DNA of 64,000 nt. Source: Halomonas sp. A40-4. GTDB lineage: Bacteria; Pseudomonadota; Gammaproteobacteria; Pseudomonadales; Halomonadaceae. The position numbers and the translations under genes are program-made. The notes below the pieces were generated by a model. The model ran no database searches. It saw only the letters and a program-made list of their open reading frames with translations, and was not told where the DNA came from. Below, piece after piece: positions 56,191 through 64,000 of this stretch (its first letter is position 1; every line of letters starts with the position of its first letter). The stretch is from assembly GCF_015767635.1 (NCBI RefSeq), contig NZ_CP065230.1, positions 3,100,001-3,164,000 of the forward strand, read 5' to 3'.

Positions 56191-57809
56191 AGAATTTTGA
56201 AGTTGCCACCGCCAATCGCATGGCTGACGGCAACTCCCTCCACCACAGGATCTTGCAACGCTTGACCAGCATATTCACCGCGAATGCCTTTGATCCAGGC
56301 CTTCGCCCGCTCATTAAGATTGAAATCGTCGTCCATCAAACGGCCACGGGTGATCAGAATGCCAAGGTCAGCGCCTTCGTAGCGGAAATCACCGGCTCCG
56401 CTAATGCGCATAAAGAAGGCTTCCTGCTCGTTTTCAGCAGCGTGGGGATGGTAGCTATAGTGGTCATAGTTGATGCTGCCATCGTCACTGATACGCCATA
56501 CCCCCGTCTTTGGGGCACGAGTCAGCAGGTCGACGCTCTCGTCGGTATGCTTGATCACCAGCTGACTCCAGCTATCGACGCTCTCGGGGTGCGCCCAGCG
56601 CTCATTGATATCATCGATATCAAGATCGAAGTCGAGGTCTGAAAACTCCAGCAAGTGGAAAAGGAACAGCGGGATATCGGAGTGAGCGAACGCCGCCACG
56701 TTAGTCAGTGAACTGGCGCCGGTGACGCGCGGATTGAGCTCGCCAAGGTAGACGTCGTCGGTATCCATATCGATCAGGAAGTCGAGCTCGAAATAGCCGC
56801 GATACCCCTCCTCGCGAAGCGCCTCACCGAACTGGAACGTATAGTCGCGCGCCTTGTCACGTACTTCCTGGGTAAAGGCACCAGAGAACATCTCGTTGCC
56901 GCACCAGCCGCCCTTGTAGGGTGTCAATGTCTTGAACCCGACAAGCTCTGTCATCAAGGGGCCAACGACGGTTCCACAACGCGTGGCGCAGGCTTCTATC
57001 GCCGAGCCACGACAATTGATCCGCTTCATGATCTTGACTTCGGGCTCGGCCTCAATCTCTTCGGCGTGCTTGTAATAGTCTTCTTCATTGGCAATGAAAA
57101 AGGTGGTATGCCCCGAGTCGCCAAAGGCGGTCTGCACCACCAGGTCGCTGCCGAGCTCTTTACTGACCTCACATAGCTCCTGATAGCTGCCGACTTTCGC
57201 CAGTACATTGGGCACGCTTGGCACGCCCGCTTTATTGCCGATGCGCACCGTCTCGATCTTGTTATCCATGCGCTGGCGTAACGTCGCCGGGGGAAAAGCA
57301 ATCTTGAGCCCCAGTTGCTTGCAGATCTCTTCGGTATGCTCATCAAACATCAGGAAAGACGCAATACCGGCGTTATCACCGCTGGATCGCGACTGAATAA
57401 AATCGATCACTTCCTTGTGTTCAAGCAGGTAGTTGTTGATATCTTCGATGCCTTCAAAATCGCGCGGGAATTTTTCTTTAGGCACAAAAACGTTTCGCTG
57501 CTGCCCCTCAAAACAGTCTATATAGTTGATATGGCGAAAATTGCTCACCCAGTCGCCAATCCCCAACAGATTGAAGTTGGTCGCTGATATGAAGTAAATC
57601 GGTTCCTGATTATTGCGAAAGTGACGACGGACATCGGCAATGGAGGTGATCTTGCTCATGGTTGATGCTCCCTGGGTGGCGGAAGGAGTGCGCGTGTTAT
57701 CAAGCGTTGTCTGTGACGGAGCGCTTGACGGCTCAATAGCATCGCTAGCGGCCTTATTGTTCTGCGCGGGGCGCAATAGCCGACGCATCAGATCCAACAG
57801 AAATTTCAT
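56187..57809 (-). CDS. ATP-grasp ligase (biotin-carboxylase-like)
   Basis: A 540-residue ATP-grasp enzyme. The N terminus (about 1-50) is a variable basic/Ser-rich stretch; the ligase core spans about 60-400, with VVQTAFGDSGHTTFF as the glycine-rich loop and YLGELNPRVTGASS (about 360) holding the metal-binding glutamate and asparagine. It has no biotinyl or carboxyltransferase parts nearby, so it probably ligates a carboxylate to an amine. ATG 57809 follows GGGAG. It overlaps the C45 gene by 4 nt and lies 32 bp after the nitrilase-like gene. Confidence 0.8.
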   Translation of the reverse strand: MKFLLDLMRRLLRPAQNNKAASDAIEPSSAPSQTTLDNTRTPSATQGASTMSKITSIADVRRHFRNNQEPIYFISATNFNLLGIGDWVSNFRHINYIDCFEGQQRNVFVPKEKFPRDFEGIEDINNYLLEHKEVIDFIQSRSSGDNAGIASFLMFDEHTEEICKQLGLKIAFPPATLRQRMDNKIETVRIGNKAGVPSVPNVLAKVGSYQELCEVSKELGSDLVVQTAFGDSGHTTFFIANEEDYYKHAEEIEAEPEVKIMKRINCRGSAIEACATRCGTVVGPLMTELVGFKTLTPYKGGWCGNEMFSGAFTQEVRDKARDYTFQFGEALREEGYRGYFELDFLIDMDTDDVYLGELNPRVTGASSLTNVAAFAHSDIPLFLFHLLEFSDLDFDLDIDDINERWAHPESVDSWSQLVIKHTDESVDLLTRAPKTGVWRISDDGSINYDHYSYHPHAAENEQEAFFMRISGAGDFRYEGADLGILITRGRLMDDDFNLNERAKAWIKGIRGEYAGQALQDPVVEGVAVSHAIGGGNFKIL

Positions 57810-57841
57810 CGATGGTCTCCCTTTGCCGGCCATTGCCGGGA

Positions 57842-58720
57842 TTAATGTTCCGGCGGCGTCTCAAGGTCAGCGCGAGCAGGCTTTACCAATGGCCCTAAGG
57901 TATCCAGAAATGGTGAAGAGCCGCCTTCGCTTGCATAGATAGAGAAGTTCACCTTCCGGTCACGGAAACTCTTGAGCGGCTGGCCAAGACCATGCAGGCC
58001 TCTCTCGCGTTCGCGTCTCACCCGGTTCAGGTCAATCTCGATGGGCATTACTTGTTCGCCACTCCCTGCCTGATGGATGACATCACCAGAAGGTCCAACC
58101 ACAATTGAGCGGCCGTTGCCCAAGGCGCCAGCACCGTTGATATCGAAGAAGTAACACTGGTTGAGCGCCGCGCTGGTGCGGGCAATGGAAAGCTCCAGGT
58201 CCCGATCAATGGTATCGGTCATGGTGGGATGCAGAATGACCTCAGCGCCCATGGCGGCAAGGGTTCGAGTCGTTTCCGGAAACCACATGTCGTAGCAAAT
58301 CGAGATGGCAAAGCGCCCGACGTTTGGCACGTCAAAGACAACAAATTCGCTGCCGCTTTCCACACCGGCTTCAAAGGGACGGAACGGGAACATTTTGCGG
58401 TAACGCGCTACCACCTGACCCATGGGATTAATGACCACGGAGGTGTTGTAAATATGGTCACCGACCTGCTCAAACATGGAACCAGGTATCAACCAGATGC
58501 GATGCTGTAACGCCAGTTGACAAAACATCGCCTCGGTATCACTGGGCAATGGCTGGGCATGATGGGGTGAAGCCCCCATCGGCATTAACTCACTGAACAG
58601 CACCATCTGAACCTGAGGAAAGCGGGTCATGAGTGCGTCAACTCGATGACGCATGGCTTCGGTATTATCGCCATGGTGCAGGGCATGCATTTGGACACCA
58701 GCAATGGTGAAGTAAGACAT
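57842..58720 (-). CDS. Carbon-nitrogen hydrolase (nitrilase superfamily)
   Basis: A 292-residue amidase of the nitrilase superfamily. The catalytic triad is visible: glutamate in LFSELMPMG (E44), lysine in RYRKMFPF and cysteine in ICYDMWFPE. The fold suits deamination of N-carbamoyl or amide substrates, as in N-carbamoylputrescine amidase. It is the first gene of the four-gene run; its promoter should lie in the 186-bp gap 58721-58906. Confidence 0.85.
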   Translation of the reverse strand: MSYFTIAGVQMHALHHGDNTEAMRHRVDALMTRFPQVQMVLFSELMPMGASPHHAQPLPSDTEAMFCQLALQHRIWLIPGSMFEQVGDHIYNTSVVINPMGQVVARYRKMFPFRPFEAGVESGSEFVVFDVPNVGRFAISICYDMWFPETTRTLAAMGAEVILHPTMTDTIDRDLELSIARTSAALNQCYFFDINGAGALGNGRSIVVGPSGDVIHQAGSGEQVMPIEIDLNRVRRERERGLHGLGQPLKSFRDRKVNFSIYASEGGSSPFLDTLGPLVKPARADLETPPEH

Positions 58721-58906
58721 CGTGTTCTCTCTGCGTTAGGCGAACGGGTTGTTTGAGCTTAGCCTTACGGTATAGCTCGGTGATTCAGGTGCGTATATTC
58801 CATTAGGTGAGTGAATAAAGGTCATTTATCTCATAGTAAGCCAACGAAGCGCTGAATTGGCGTTGACCAAGTGCCTAGCAATATCAATATTTCAACTTTT
58901 GAAGCA

Positions 58907-59377
58907 CTAAACGTTAATATCGATGCCGATAGGCTCCTGCTTGACGGTCTTGGTCACAATATAAGTAAAGTAGCGCTCGATACCTGCATCCGAGACCAGC
59001 CACTTGTCCATCAGGCGCTGATAGCTATCGATGGTGCGCGCCTCGAACTTGACGAGGTAATCCACGCCGCCTCCTACCGCGACGCACTCGGTGACTTCCG
59101 GGGTTTGCATCACCAGGGCTTCAAAGCGGGTAAAGCTGTCGGCATTGTGCTGCTTGAGCTCGATTTGTACCCAGACAGGGTTGCGCGGCACCAGCACGTC
59201 GGTATCAATGCGTGCACTGTAACCTTGAATGATACCGGCATTTTCCAGGCGCTTTACCCGCTCCCAGCATGGACTAACCGAGAGGTTGATCGCTTCGGCC
59301 AGCTTCGACTTGGTGATCCGCCCATCGCGGGAGAGGATATCGAGAATTTTCAGATCGTAACGGTCAAGTTTCATCAC
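58907..59377 (-). CDS. doeX: Lrp/AsnC family regulator DoeX
   Basis: A 156-residue Lrp/AsnC regulator. An N-terminal helix-turn-helix (about 1-60; DGRITKSKLAEAINLSVSPCWERVKRLE) is followed by the RAM effector domain (about 70-150, VTECVAVGGGVDYLVK). Its place directly after doeB, 8 bp away, matches DoeX of the Halomonas ectoine-degradation operon, which binds DNA near doeA and the ectoine-metabolism genes. Its ligand in that system is thought to be a pathway diamino acid. Confidence 0.88.
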   Translation of the reverse strand: MMKLDRYDLKILDILSRDGRITKSKLAEAINLSVSPCWERVKRLENAGIIQGYSARIDTDVLVPRNPVWVQIELKQHNADSFTRFEALVMQTPEVTECVAVGGGVDYLVKFEARTIDSYQRLMDKWLVSDAGIERYFTYIVTKTVKQEPIGIDINV

Positions 59378-59385
59378 GGTGAATG

Positions 59386-60417
59386 TTACGCCTCCAGGCG
59401 CTCAACAACATCGGCGATCACCGCCAGGGTGTCCCCCATATTGATCAGCGAGGGCGCTCGACGGGCCATCAGAATACCGTCGCGCTCAGCCCTGTAAGCA
59501 ACCGGCTCGGTGCCGCTGCGGGTCATGTCGTACACGTAGGCAAGTGTCTGGCCTTTTGTCACTTCGTCACCCAGCGACACCAACAGCTCCAGCACGCCAG
59601 AGTGCTGGCTCTGCACGTAACAACTGGCATCGGGCATATCGAGATACACCTGCCCGCCCGAGGGCATTTCCACCTCGCCGTCTACCAGACCGTAGTGAAT
59701 CAGGAAGTTGCGCACGCCGCGTTGCGTAATGGCGATGCTCTCCGGGGTGGAGGTGCCGCCGCCCCCAAGCTCGGTGGCGACAAAAACCTTGCCCTGGCGC
59801 TCACAGGCGGTGTCGAAAAGTTTCTCGGCATCCAGCTCGAACATCACCATGGCGTAGGGAGCACCGAAAGCTTTCGCGCCTTCAAGGGCTGCCTGCTGCT
59901 GGGCTTTGTTGTCCAGTACATGAGAGGCGCCAAACGGCAGGATATCCAGCGTGCGGCCGCCGGAGTGCAGGTCGAGTACCACATCGCTCATCGGCACCAG
60001 CACGCGGGTGAAGTAATCGGCAATTTGAGAGGTGACACCGCCATTAGGGTCACCCGGGAAGCTGCGATTAAGATTGCCTTTATCCATTGGCGAGGTGCGC
60101 TTGCCGGCCATGACAGCCGGGGTATTCATGCATGGCACGATAATCACCCGCCCGGTGACGTCTTCCGCTTTCAGCGTTGAAGACAGCTTCAACAGCGAGG
60201 TAATGCCTTCGTACTCGTCGCCGTGGTTACCACCGGTCAGCAGCGCCGTGGGACCGTCACCGTTTTTGACTACGGTGACCGGAATCATCACCGCGCCCCA
60301 GGCGGATTCATCGGTGGAGATGGGCAGCTTTAAAAAACCGTGCTGCACGCCGTCGGCGTCAAAATCCACGGTGGCCGAAATCGGACTGGGCCGCTGTTGG
60401 CTGGAGGGTATCGTCAT
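59386..60417 (-). CDS. doeB: N-acetyl-L-2,4-diaminobutyrate deacetylase DoeB
   Basis: A 343-residue zinc amidohydrolase of the succinylglutamate desuccinylase/aspartoacylase family. Zinc ligands are in TGGNHGDEYEG (about 60-70) and DLHSGG (about 148). In the ectoine-degradation pathway DoeB removes acetate from N-alpha-acetyl-diaminobutyrate, giving diaminobutyrate. It lies 12 bp after doeA on the same strand. Confidence 0.9.
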   Translation of the reverse strand: MTIPSSQQRPSPISATVDFDADGVQHGFLKLPISTDESAWGAVMIPVTVVKNGDGPTALLTGGNHGDEYEGITSLLKLSSTLKAEDVTGRVIIVPCMNTPAVMAGKRTSPMDKGNLNRSFPGDPNGGVTSQIADYFTRVLVPMSDVVLDLHSGGRTLDILPFGASHVLDNKAQQQAALEGAKAFGAPYAMVMFELDAEKLFDTACERQGKVFVATELGGGGTSTPESIAITQRGVRNFLIHYGLVDGEVEMPSGGQVYLDMPDASCYVQSQHSGVLELLVSLGDEVTKGQTLAYVYDMTRSGTEPVAYRAERDGILMARRAPSLINMGDTLAVIADVVERLEA

Positions 60418-60429
60418 GGTGTCTTCCTT

Positions 60430-61629
60430 TTACTTAACAAACAGCTGGCGCGGAAAATTGGCCAGGGTTTCGCAGCCGTCTTCGGTGATCAAAATGCTTT
60501 CGGTAATTTCCAGTCCCCAGTCGTCATCCCACAGGCCGGGCATAAAGTGAAACGTCATGCCGGGTTCCAGGATAGTGTCATCCGAGGGACGCAAACTCAT
60601 GGTGCGCTCGCCCCAGTCGGGCGGGTAAGAAAGGCCAATGGAGTAACCGCAGCGAGCGCCGCCGCGGTCAAAACCGTATTTATCCATGGCCGCCCCCAGC
60701 GCCATGGCAATATCCGCCGTACGATTACCCGGCTTGGCCACTGCCAGGCCGTTCTCAATGCCTTCCAGCAGCGCCGACTCCGCACGGATAAAGTCCATCG
60801 GCGGCTTGCCCAGAAAGACCGTGCGCGACATCGGGGCGTGGTAGCGCTTGAACACGCCGGCGATCTCGAAAAACGTGCCTTCGCCTTCACGAAACGGCGT
60901 ATCATCCCAGGTCAGATGGGGCGCCGCTGCGTCTTTACCAGTCGGCAGCATCGGAACAATGGCAGGATAATCGCCGCCGAACACCTTGCCGTTTTCATCT
61001 TTCCAGCCTTCGATACCCACGCGGTAAATTTCCGAGACCAGCTTGCTTTTGGGCACCCCGGGCTCCATCACCTCCAGAATACGTGAATGCATGCCTTCCA
61101 CAATCTTGGCGGCAATACGCATATAGGCAATTTCCTGAGGTGACTTGATCTTCCGACACCAGTTGACCAGGGCGTTGGCATCCATGAAGCGCGCGTGGGG
61201 CAATGAACGCAAAAGGCTCAGGTAAGCTTGAGCGGAGAAATAGTAGTTGTCCATTTCCATGCCGACTACGCCCAGATGCCAGCCCCGGTCGGGCATGATC
61301 GACTGGGCCAGGTATTCCATGGGGTGCATGTCCGGATTCTGGACGTAGTAATCCGGGTAATAGGTGATGTTCTCAGGATCAATCCAGCAGGTGCGCAATG
61401 CGCCATTGGCATCCATGCGGCGACCAAACCACACCGGCTCGCCCTCAAGACCCACCAGAACGCACTGATGCACATAAAACGACCAACCGTCGTAACCGGT
61501 CAGCCACGCCATGTTAGAGGGGTCACTGACGATCAATACGTCAATGCCTCTACCGGCCATTTCAGCACGCACCTTCCACAGGCGGTTAGCATACTCTTCA
61601 CGAGTGAAGGGCAGGGAAACCTGAGTCAT
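60430..61629 (-). CDS. doeA: Ectoine hydrolase DoeA
   Basis: A 399-residue enzyme of the M24 creatinase/prolidase fold that opens the ectoine ring. The N terminus MTQVSLPFTREEY and AWLTGYDGWSFYVHQ (about 40-54) and the C-terminal GARCGYSIGLSYPPDWGE (about 325) are the conserved blocks. ATG 61629 is used, with GAG upstream; an in-frame start five codons earlier is possible. It is the first gene of doeA-doeB-doeX; the 163-bp gap 61630-61792 probably holds the promoter. Confidence 0.9.
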   Translation of the reverse strand: MTQVSLPFTREEYANRLWKVRAEMAGRGIDVLIVSDPSNMAWLTGYDGWSFYVHQCVLVGLEGEPVWFGRRMDANGALRTCWIDPENITYYPDYYVQNPDMHPMEYLAQSIMPDRGWHLGVVGMEMDNYYFSAQAYLSLLRSLPHARFMDANALVNWCRKIKSPQEIAYMRIAAKIVEGMHSRILEVMEPGVPKSKLVSEIYRVGIEGWKDENGKVFGGDYPAIVPMLPTGKDAAAPHLTWDDTPFREGEGTFFEIAGVFKRYHAPMSRTVFLGKPPMDFIRAESALLEGIENGLAVAKPGNRTADIAMALGAAMDKYGFDRGGARCGYSIGLSYPPDWGERTMSLRPSDDTILEPGMTFHFMPGLWDDDWGLEITESILITEDGCETLANFPRQLFVK

Positions 61630-61792
61630 CGGGCAACTCGCCATTAAAGATCACTAAGAACCAGCGCCGCTGGGCCACAGGATCGACCTGGCCATCGCCA
61701 CAGTAGGCCCGCCAATGTCGTCTTGAGCCGATACTAGCACTCACCCTTGGTTGCCGGTCAAAGCCTTTATTACAAAATGTGCATACGGCATG

Positions 61793-62992
61793 CTAATCAG
61801 TGCTGAAACACTCTCCGGCACTCTTTTTCACACGGTCCACGTCATAAATACATTTTCCCGCCACGAACGTCAGTTGCGGTTGAAGTTCGCTGCCGAGAAG
61901 CACCACATCGGCATCGAAGCCGATGGCTATTCGTCCCTTGATGTCATGTAACCCAAGCACTCGAGCCACACTGGTTGAAATCAGGCCCAACGCCGCCTCG
62001 ATAGGCAGTACACCGTCACGAACGAGGCGTTGCCAGTCCGCAATCAATGTCGTGTTGCGGGCCACTTTCATGCCCAGGTAAGCGCCTTGGGTATCGAATT
62101 CAGGCAAGCTGCCGTTGCAATCGGAGCTCATGGTAATGCGCTCGGGGGGAACACCGCGCTCGAGTAGACGCGACACCGCGTCAAAGGCTGAAAGACCGTC
62201 GCCGGGTTCTTCAAAGGCGGTGACGTCGACACAGGCACTGAAGGCTAACGCGTACGCAGCGGCTTCCTCAAGCAAAGCGGGATGGCGATTGACATGGGTG
62301 GGGATGATTTGATCGGCGGGAATTTCGGTTTCGGTTAGCAACCTGCGCAGCGGTTCCAGGCCCCGCTTACCGTCCCCAAGGTGGAAATGGCAGATACCCC
62401 GCTTGCCCGCCAGCATGGCGCCCACACGAGTATCACTGACGATACGTTCGATTTCATCCTGGCGCGGCTGGCTCGAGCGATGGTCCGAGATGGCAATTTC
62501 GCCTAGGCCTATCACCTCAGGTATCCAGGCCAGATCACGCTGGAGGTCGCCAGTCAGCGTGGGCGGCGGGACGCGATACGCGCCGGTGTACATGTAGGCC
62601 GATATGCCGTCGGCCCTGAGTCCACGCACCTTGGCCAGCAGGTCAGCCGGAGAGCGGCTGATGCTGTCGGTGCCGAGCACCCCCACCACCGTGCCAATCC
62701 CCATCGAGGCGATTTCGTGGGCGGTGATTTCCGGACAGCGGGTGCCACAGCCGCCTTCGCCACCGCCGCCGGTGACGTGGACGTGCTGATCGATAAAGGC
62801 GGGCACGGCGATAAGATGACGTGCCTCCACCAACTGGATGGGCCAGCCCACCGGGATTTCGATATCACGGCCCAGCGCGGCAATCCGGCCGTCGGCAATC
62901 AGGATATCGGTCGCTTCTAGAGGGTCCGGTGCGAAGATACTGCCCACCCGCAGCAGGGTCAGCAGTTGGTCCTGGGCGTTGGCGGGCATCAT
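61793..62992 (-). CDS. iadA: Isoaspartyl dipeptidase (beta-aspartyl-peptidase)
   Basis: A 399-residue amidohydrolase-superfamily metalloenzyme. DQHVHVTGGGGEGG (about 70-83) carries the first zinc ligands and the glycine-rich loop specific to IadA, and later histidines (HFHLGDG, THVNRHP) and MSSDCNG with the catalytic aspartate follow. It hydrolyses beta-Asp-X dipeptides. The start overlaps the stop of the cyanophycin synthetase gene by 4 nt (ATGA), so its likely job is release of Asp and Arg from the beta-Asp-Arg dipeptides of cyanophycin. Confidence 0.9.
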   Translation of the reverse strand: MMPANAQDQLLTLLRVGSIFAPDPLEATDILIADGRIAALGRDIEIPVGWPIQLVEARHLIAVPAFIDQHVHVTGGGGEGGCGTRCPEITAHEIASMGIGTVVGVLGTDSISRSPADLLAKVRGLRADGISAYMYTGAYRVPPPTLTGDLQRDLAWIPEVIGLGEIAISDHRSSQPRQDEIERIVSDTRVGAMLAGKRGICHFHLGDGKRGLEPLRRLLTETEIPADQIIPTHVNRHPALLEEAAAYALAFSACVDVTAFEEPGDGLSAFDAVSRLLERGVPPERITMSSDCNGSLPEFDTQGAYLGMKVARNTTLIADWQRLVRDGVLPIEAALGLISTSVARVLGLHDIKGRIAIGFDADVVLLGSELQPQLTFVAGKCIYDVDRVKKSAGECFSTD

Positions 62993-64000
62993 GTCGGCTC
63001 ACCGTCGGGTGTCGTGGCGGCAGCTGGCTGGAAGCGACGCCCCCGGATACGCTCAATGGCGCCCTCGACATCGTCGATCAGCAATACCAGCAGATCGCCC
63101 TCGCCGGCCTCATTAAAGGCCCGGTCGACAGCTTCCTGCTCTTCCATGATGACCTCGACACGGCAGTCCCCCGGGATTGATTCGGCTCCTTCGCGCAGCA
63201 GGCGAGCAGCATCACCGGGGGTTCTGCCGCGGGCATCGGTTTCATAGATAAAGACGACGTCGTGCATCCTGGCCAGCAGAGTGCCCAGCGTGAACAGGTC
63301 TTCGTCGCGGCGGTTGCCCGGGGCGCTGGCCACGCTGATGCGTCGGCGGGCCGGAATGCAGCCGACCAGTTCGCTCAGCGCCTCTAGCGCCGGGACGTTA
63401 TGGCCATAGTCGATCAGCACCTTCATGCCGTCGGCGTCGATCAGGTTGGTACGCCCGGGGTTCTGACCCGGCGTGGGATGGAAGGTCTGCAGGCCCCTCT
63501 GGATATCGGCGATCGACAGGCCCAGCGCATAGGCGGCGGCACTGGCTGCCAGGGCATTGGCAACATTGAAGCGCGCATGGCCTTCAAAGGTGATCGGCAC
63601 GTCCACTACCGGAATCACCTCGGCTTCAACGTGACCCTGGCGCATCACGATACGCTCGTTGTGAACGGTAAAAGCGATGCCCTGTTCGCGGACATGCTGA
63701 CGGACGGGGCGGGAATGGGGGTCCAGCGTGAAGAAGATGATATCGCCTCGGGCCCACTCCTGACCTTCCAGCACCCGTAGATCGTCGGCATTAAGCACCG
63801 CCGTCCCCCCATGACGGACGGCGTCGATGACCACCGTTTTGCAGCGCGCCAGTTCATCGAGGGTATGAATGTCGTGCTCACCCAGGTGGTCACTGGCGAT
63901 ATTGAGCAGCACGCCCACATCACACTCGTCGAAACCCAGACCACGGCGCATGATGCCGCCGCGGGCGACTTCCAGCACAGCGCACTCGACCGTGGGCTCA
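62989..64000 (-). CDS. cphA: Cyanophycin synthetase, C-terminal part (cut by window edge)
   Basis: The open frame runs off the right edge, so only the last about 335 residues are seen. They form a Mur-ligase-type domain: GFDECDVGVLLNIASDHLGEH, ARFNVANALAASAAAYALG and VLIDYGHNVPALEAL (DYGHN is typical of CphA). The ATP-grasp part and the P-loop should lie beyond base 64000. CphA polymerises aspartate with arginine side chains as a nitrogen store. It overlaps iadA by 4 nt. Confidence 0.88.
   Translation of the reverse strand, partial: EPTVECAVLEVARGGIMRRGLGFDECDVGVLLNIASDHLGEHDIHTLDELARCKTVVIDAVRHGGTAVLNADDLRVLEGQEWARGDIIFFTLDPHSRPVRQHVREQGIAFTVHNERIVMRQGHVEAEVIPVVDVPITFEGHARFNVANALAASAAAYALGLSIADIQRGLQTFHPTPGQNPGRTNLIDADGMKVLIDYGHNVPALEALSELVGCIPARRRISVASAPGNRRDEDLFTLGTLLARMHDVVFIYETDARGRTPGDAARLLREGAESIPGDCRVEVIMEEQEAVDRAFNEAGEGDLLVLLIDDVEGAIERIRGRRFQPAAATTPDGEPT

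Overview
The window looks like a chromosomal segment of a halophilic gammaproteobacterium of the Halomonadaceae (Halomonas or a close relative). The main evidence is a set of genes matching the Halomonas ectoine-degradation pathway (doeA, doeB, doeX, with likely doeC and doeD), the gammaproteobacterial order ftsB-ispD-ispF-truD-surE-pcm-nlpD-rpoS, and a moderately high G+C content. It is gene-dense. I found no rRNA, tRNA, prophage, IS element or CRISPR array.

Layout. 1-14.6 kb is mostly housekeeping: murU, an AIG2-like gene, osmC-like, speD, lpxL-type acyltransferase, alr, then the ftsB...rpoS block with a DUF368 membrane protein between pcm and nlpD, a COG3146 protein and an aldehyde dehydrogenase. 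14.7-19.5 kb is a tightly overlapping signalling unit: hybrid histidine kinase, a response regulator with degenerate GGDEF and intact EAL, and hexR. 19.5-28.1 kb holds ridA, a DksA-like gene, an MFS transporter, two paralogous double-domain universal stress proteins, a tandem pair of fluoride channels, an ACR3-like carrier, cfa, and a SulP-Usp operon with an odd leader. 28.7-33.8 kb carries NAD-type isocitrate dehydrogenase and a metal cluster (P-type ATPase, divergent MerR regulator with a clear operator, ZIP transporter) plus a TetR regulator.

34.0-41.8 kb is the most unusual part. A 763-residue protein joins a tubulin-tyrosine-ligase-like ATP-grasp domain to a PqqD-like peptide-binding domain and a third domain that may be a dead HPr-kinase fold. 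It is followed at once by an 81-residue gene with a signal-like N terminus and a Glu/Gly-rich tail. A paralogous 106-residue peptide with 42-bp internal repeats lies 3 kb downstream, inside a cassette of ECF sigma factor, DoxX-like membrane protein, zinc-finger anti-sigma factor and DUF3047 protein. DinB-like and AhpD-like genes lie between. I read this as a candidate ribosomally made, post-translationally modified and exported peptide system under ECF control. The link between the enzyme and the peptides is inference.

42.0-47.6 kb has a soluble two-PAS chemotaxis receptor, peroxiredoxin, a CNNM/CorC-type protein, luxS and small genes. 47.7-64.0 kb is amino-acid and compatible-solute metabolism: doeD-doeC, a diguanylate cyclase in AT-rich DNA, a four-gene amide/amine cluster (nitrilase, ATP-grasp ligase, C45 acyltransferase, very large PLP decarboxylase), doeX-doeB-doeA, and an isoaspartyl dipeptidase overlapping a cyanophycin synthetase gene that runs off the right edge. 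DoeA opens ectoine, DoeB deacetylates the product, and DoeD and DoeC would carry diaminobutyrate to aspartate. CphA could store aspartate and arginine nitrogen, and IadA would release it.

All family names come from motif recognition by eye. No database search was run.
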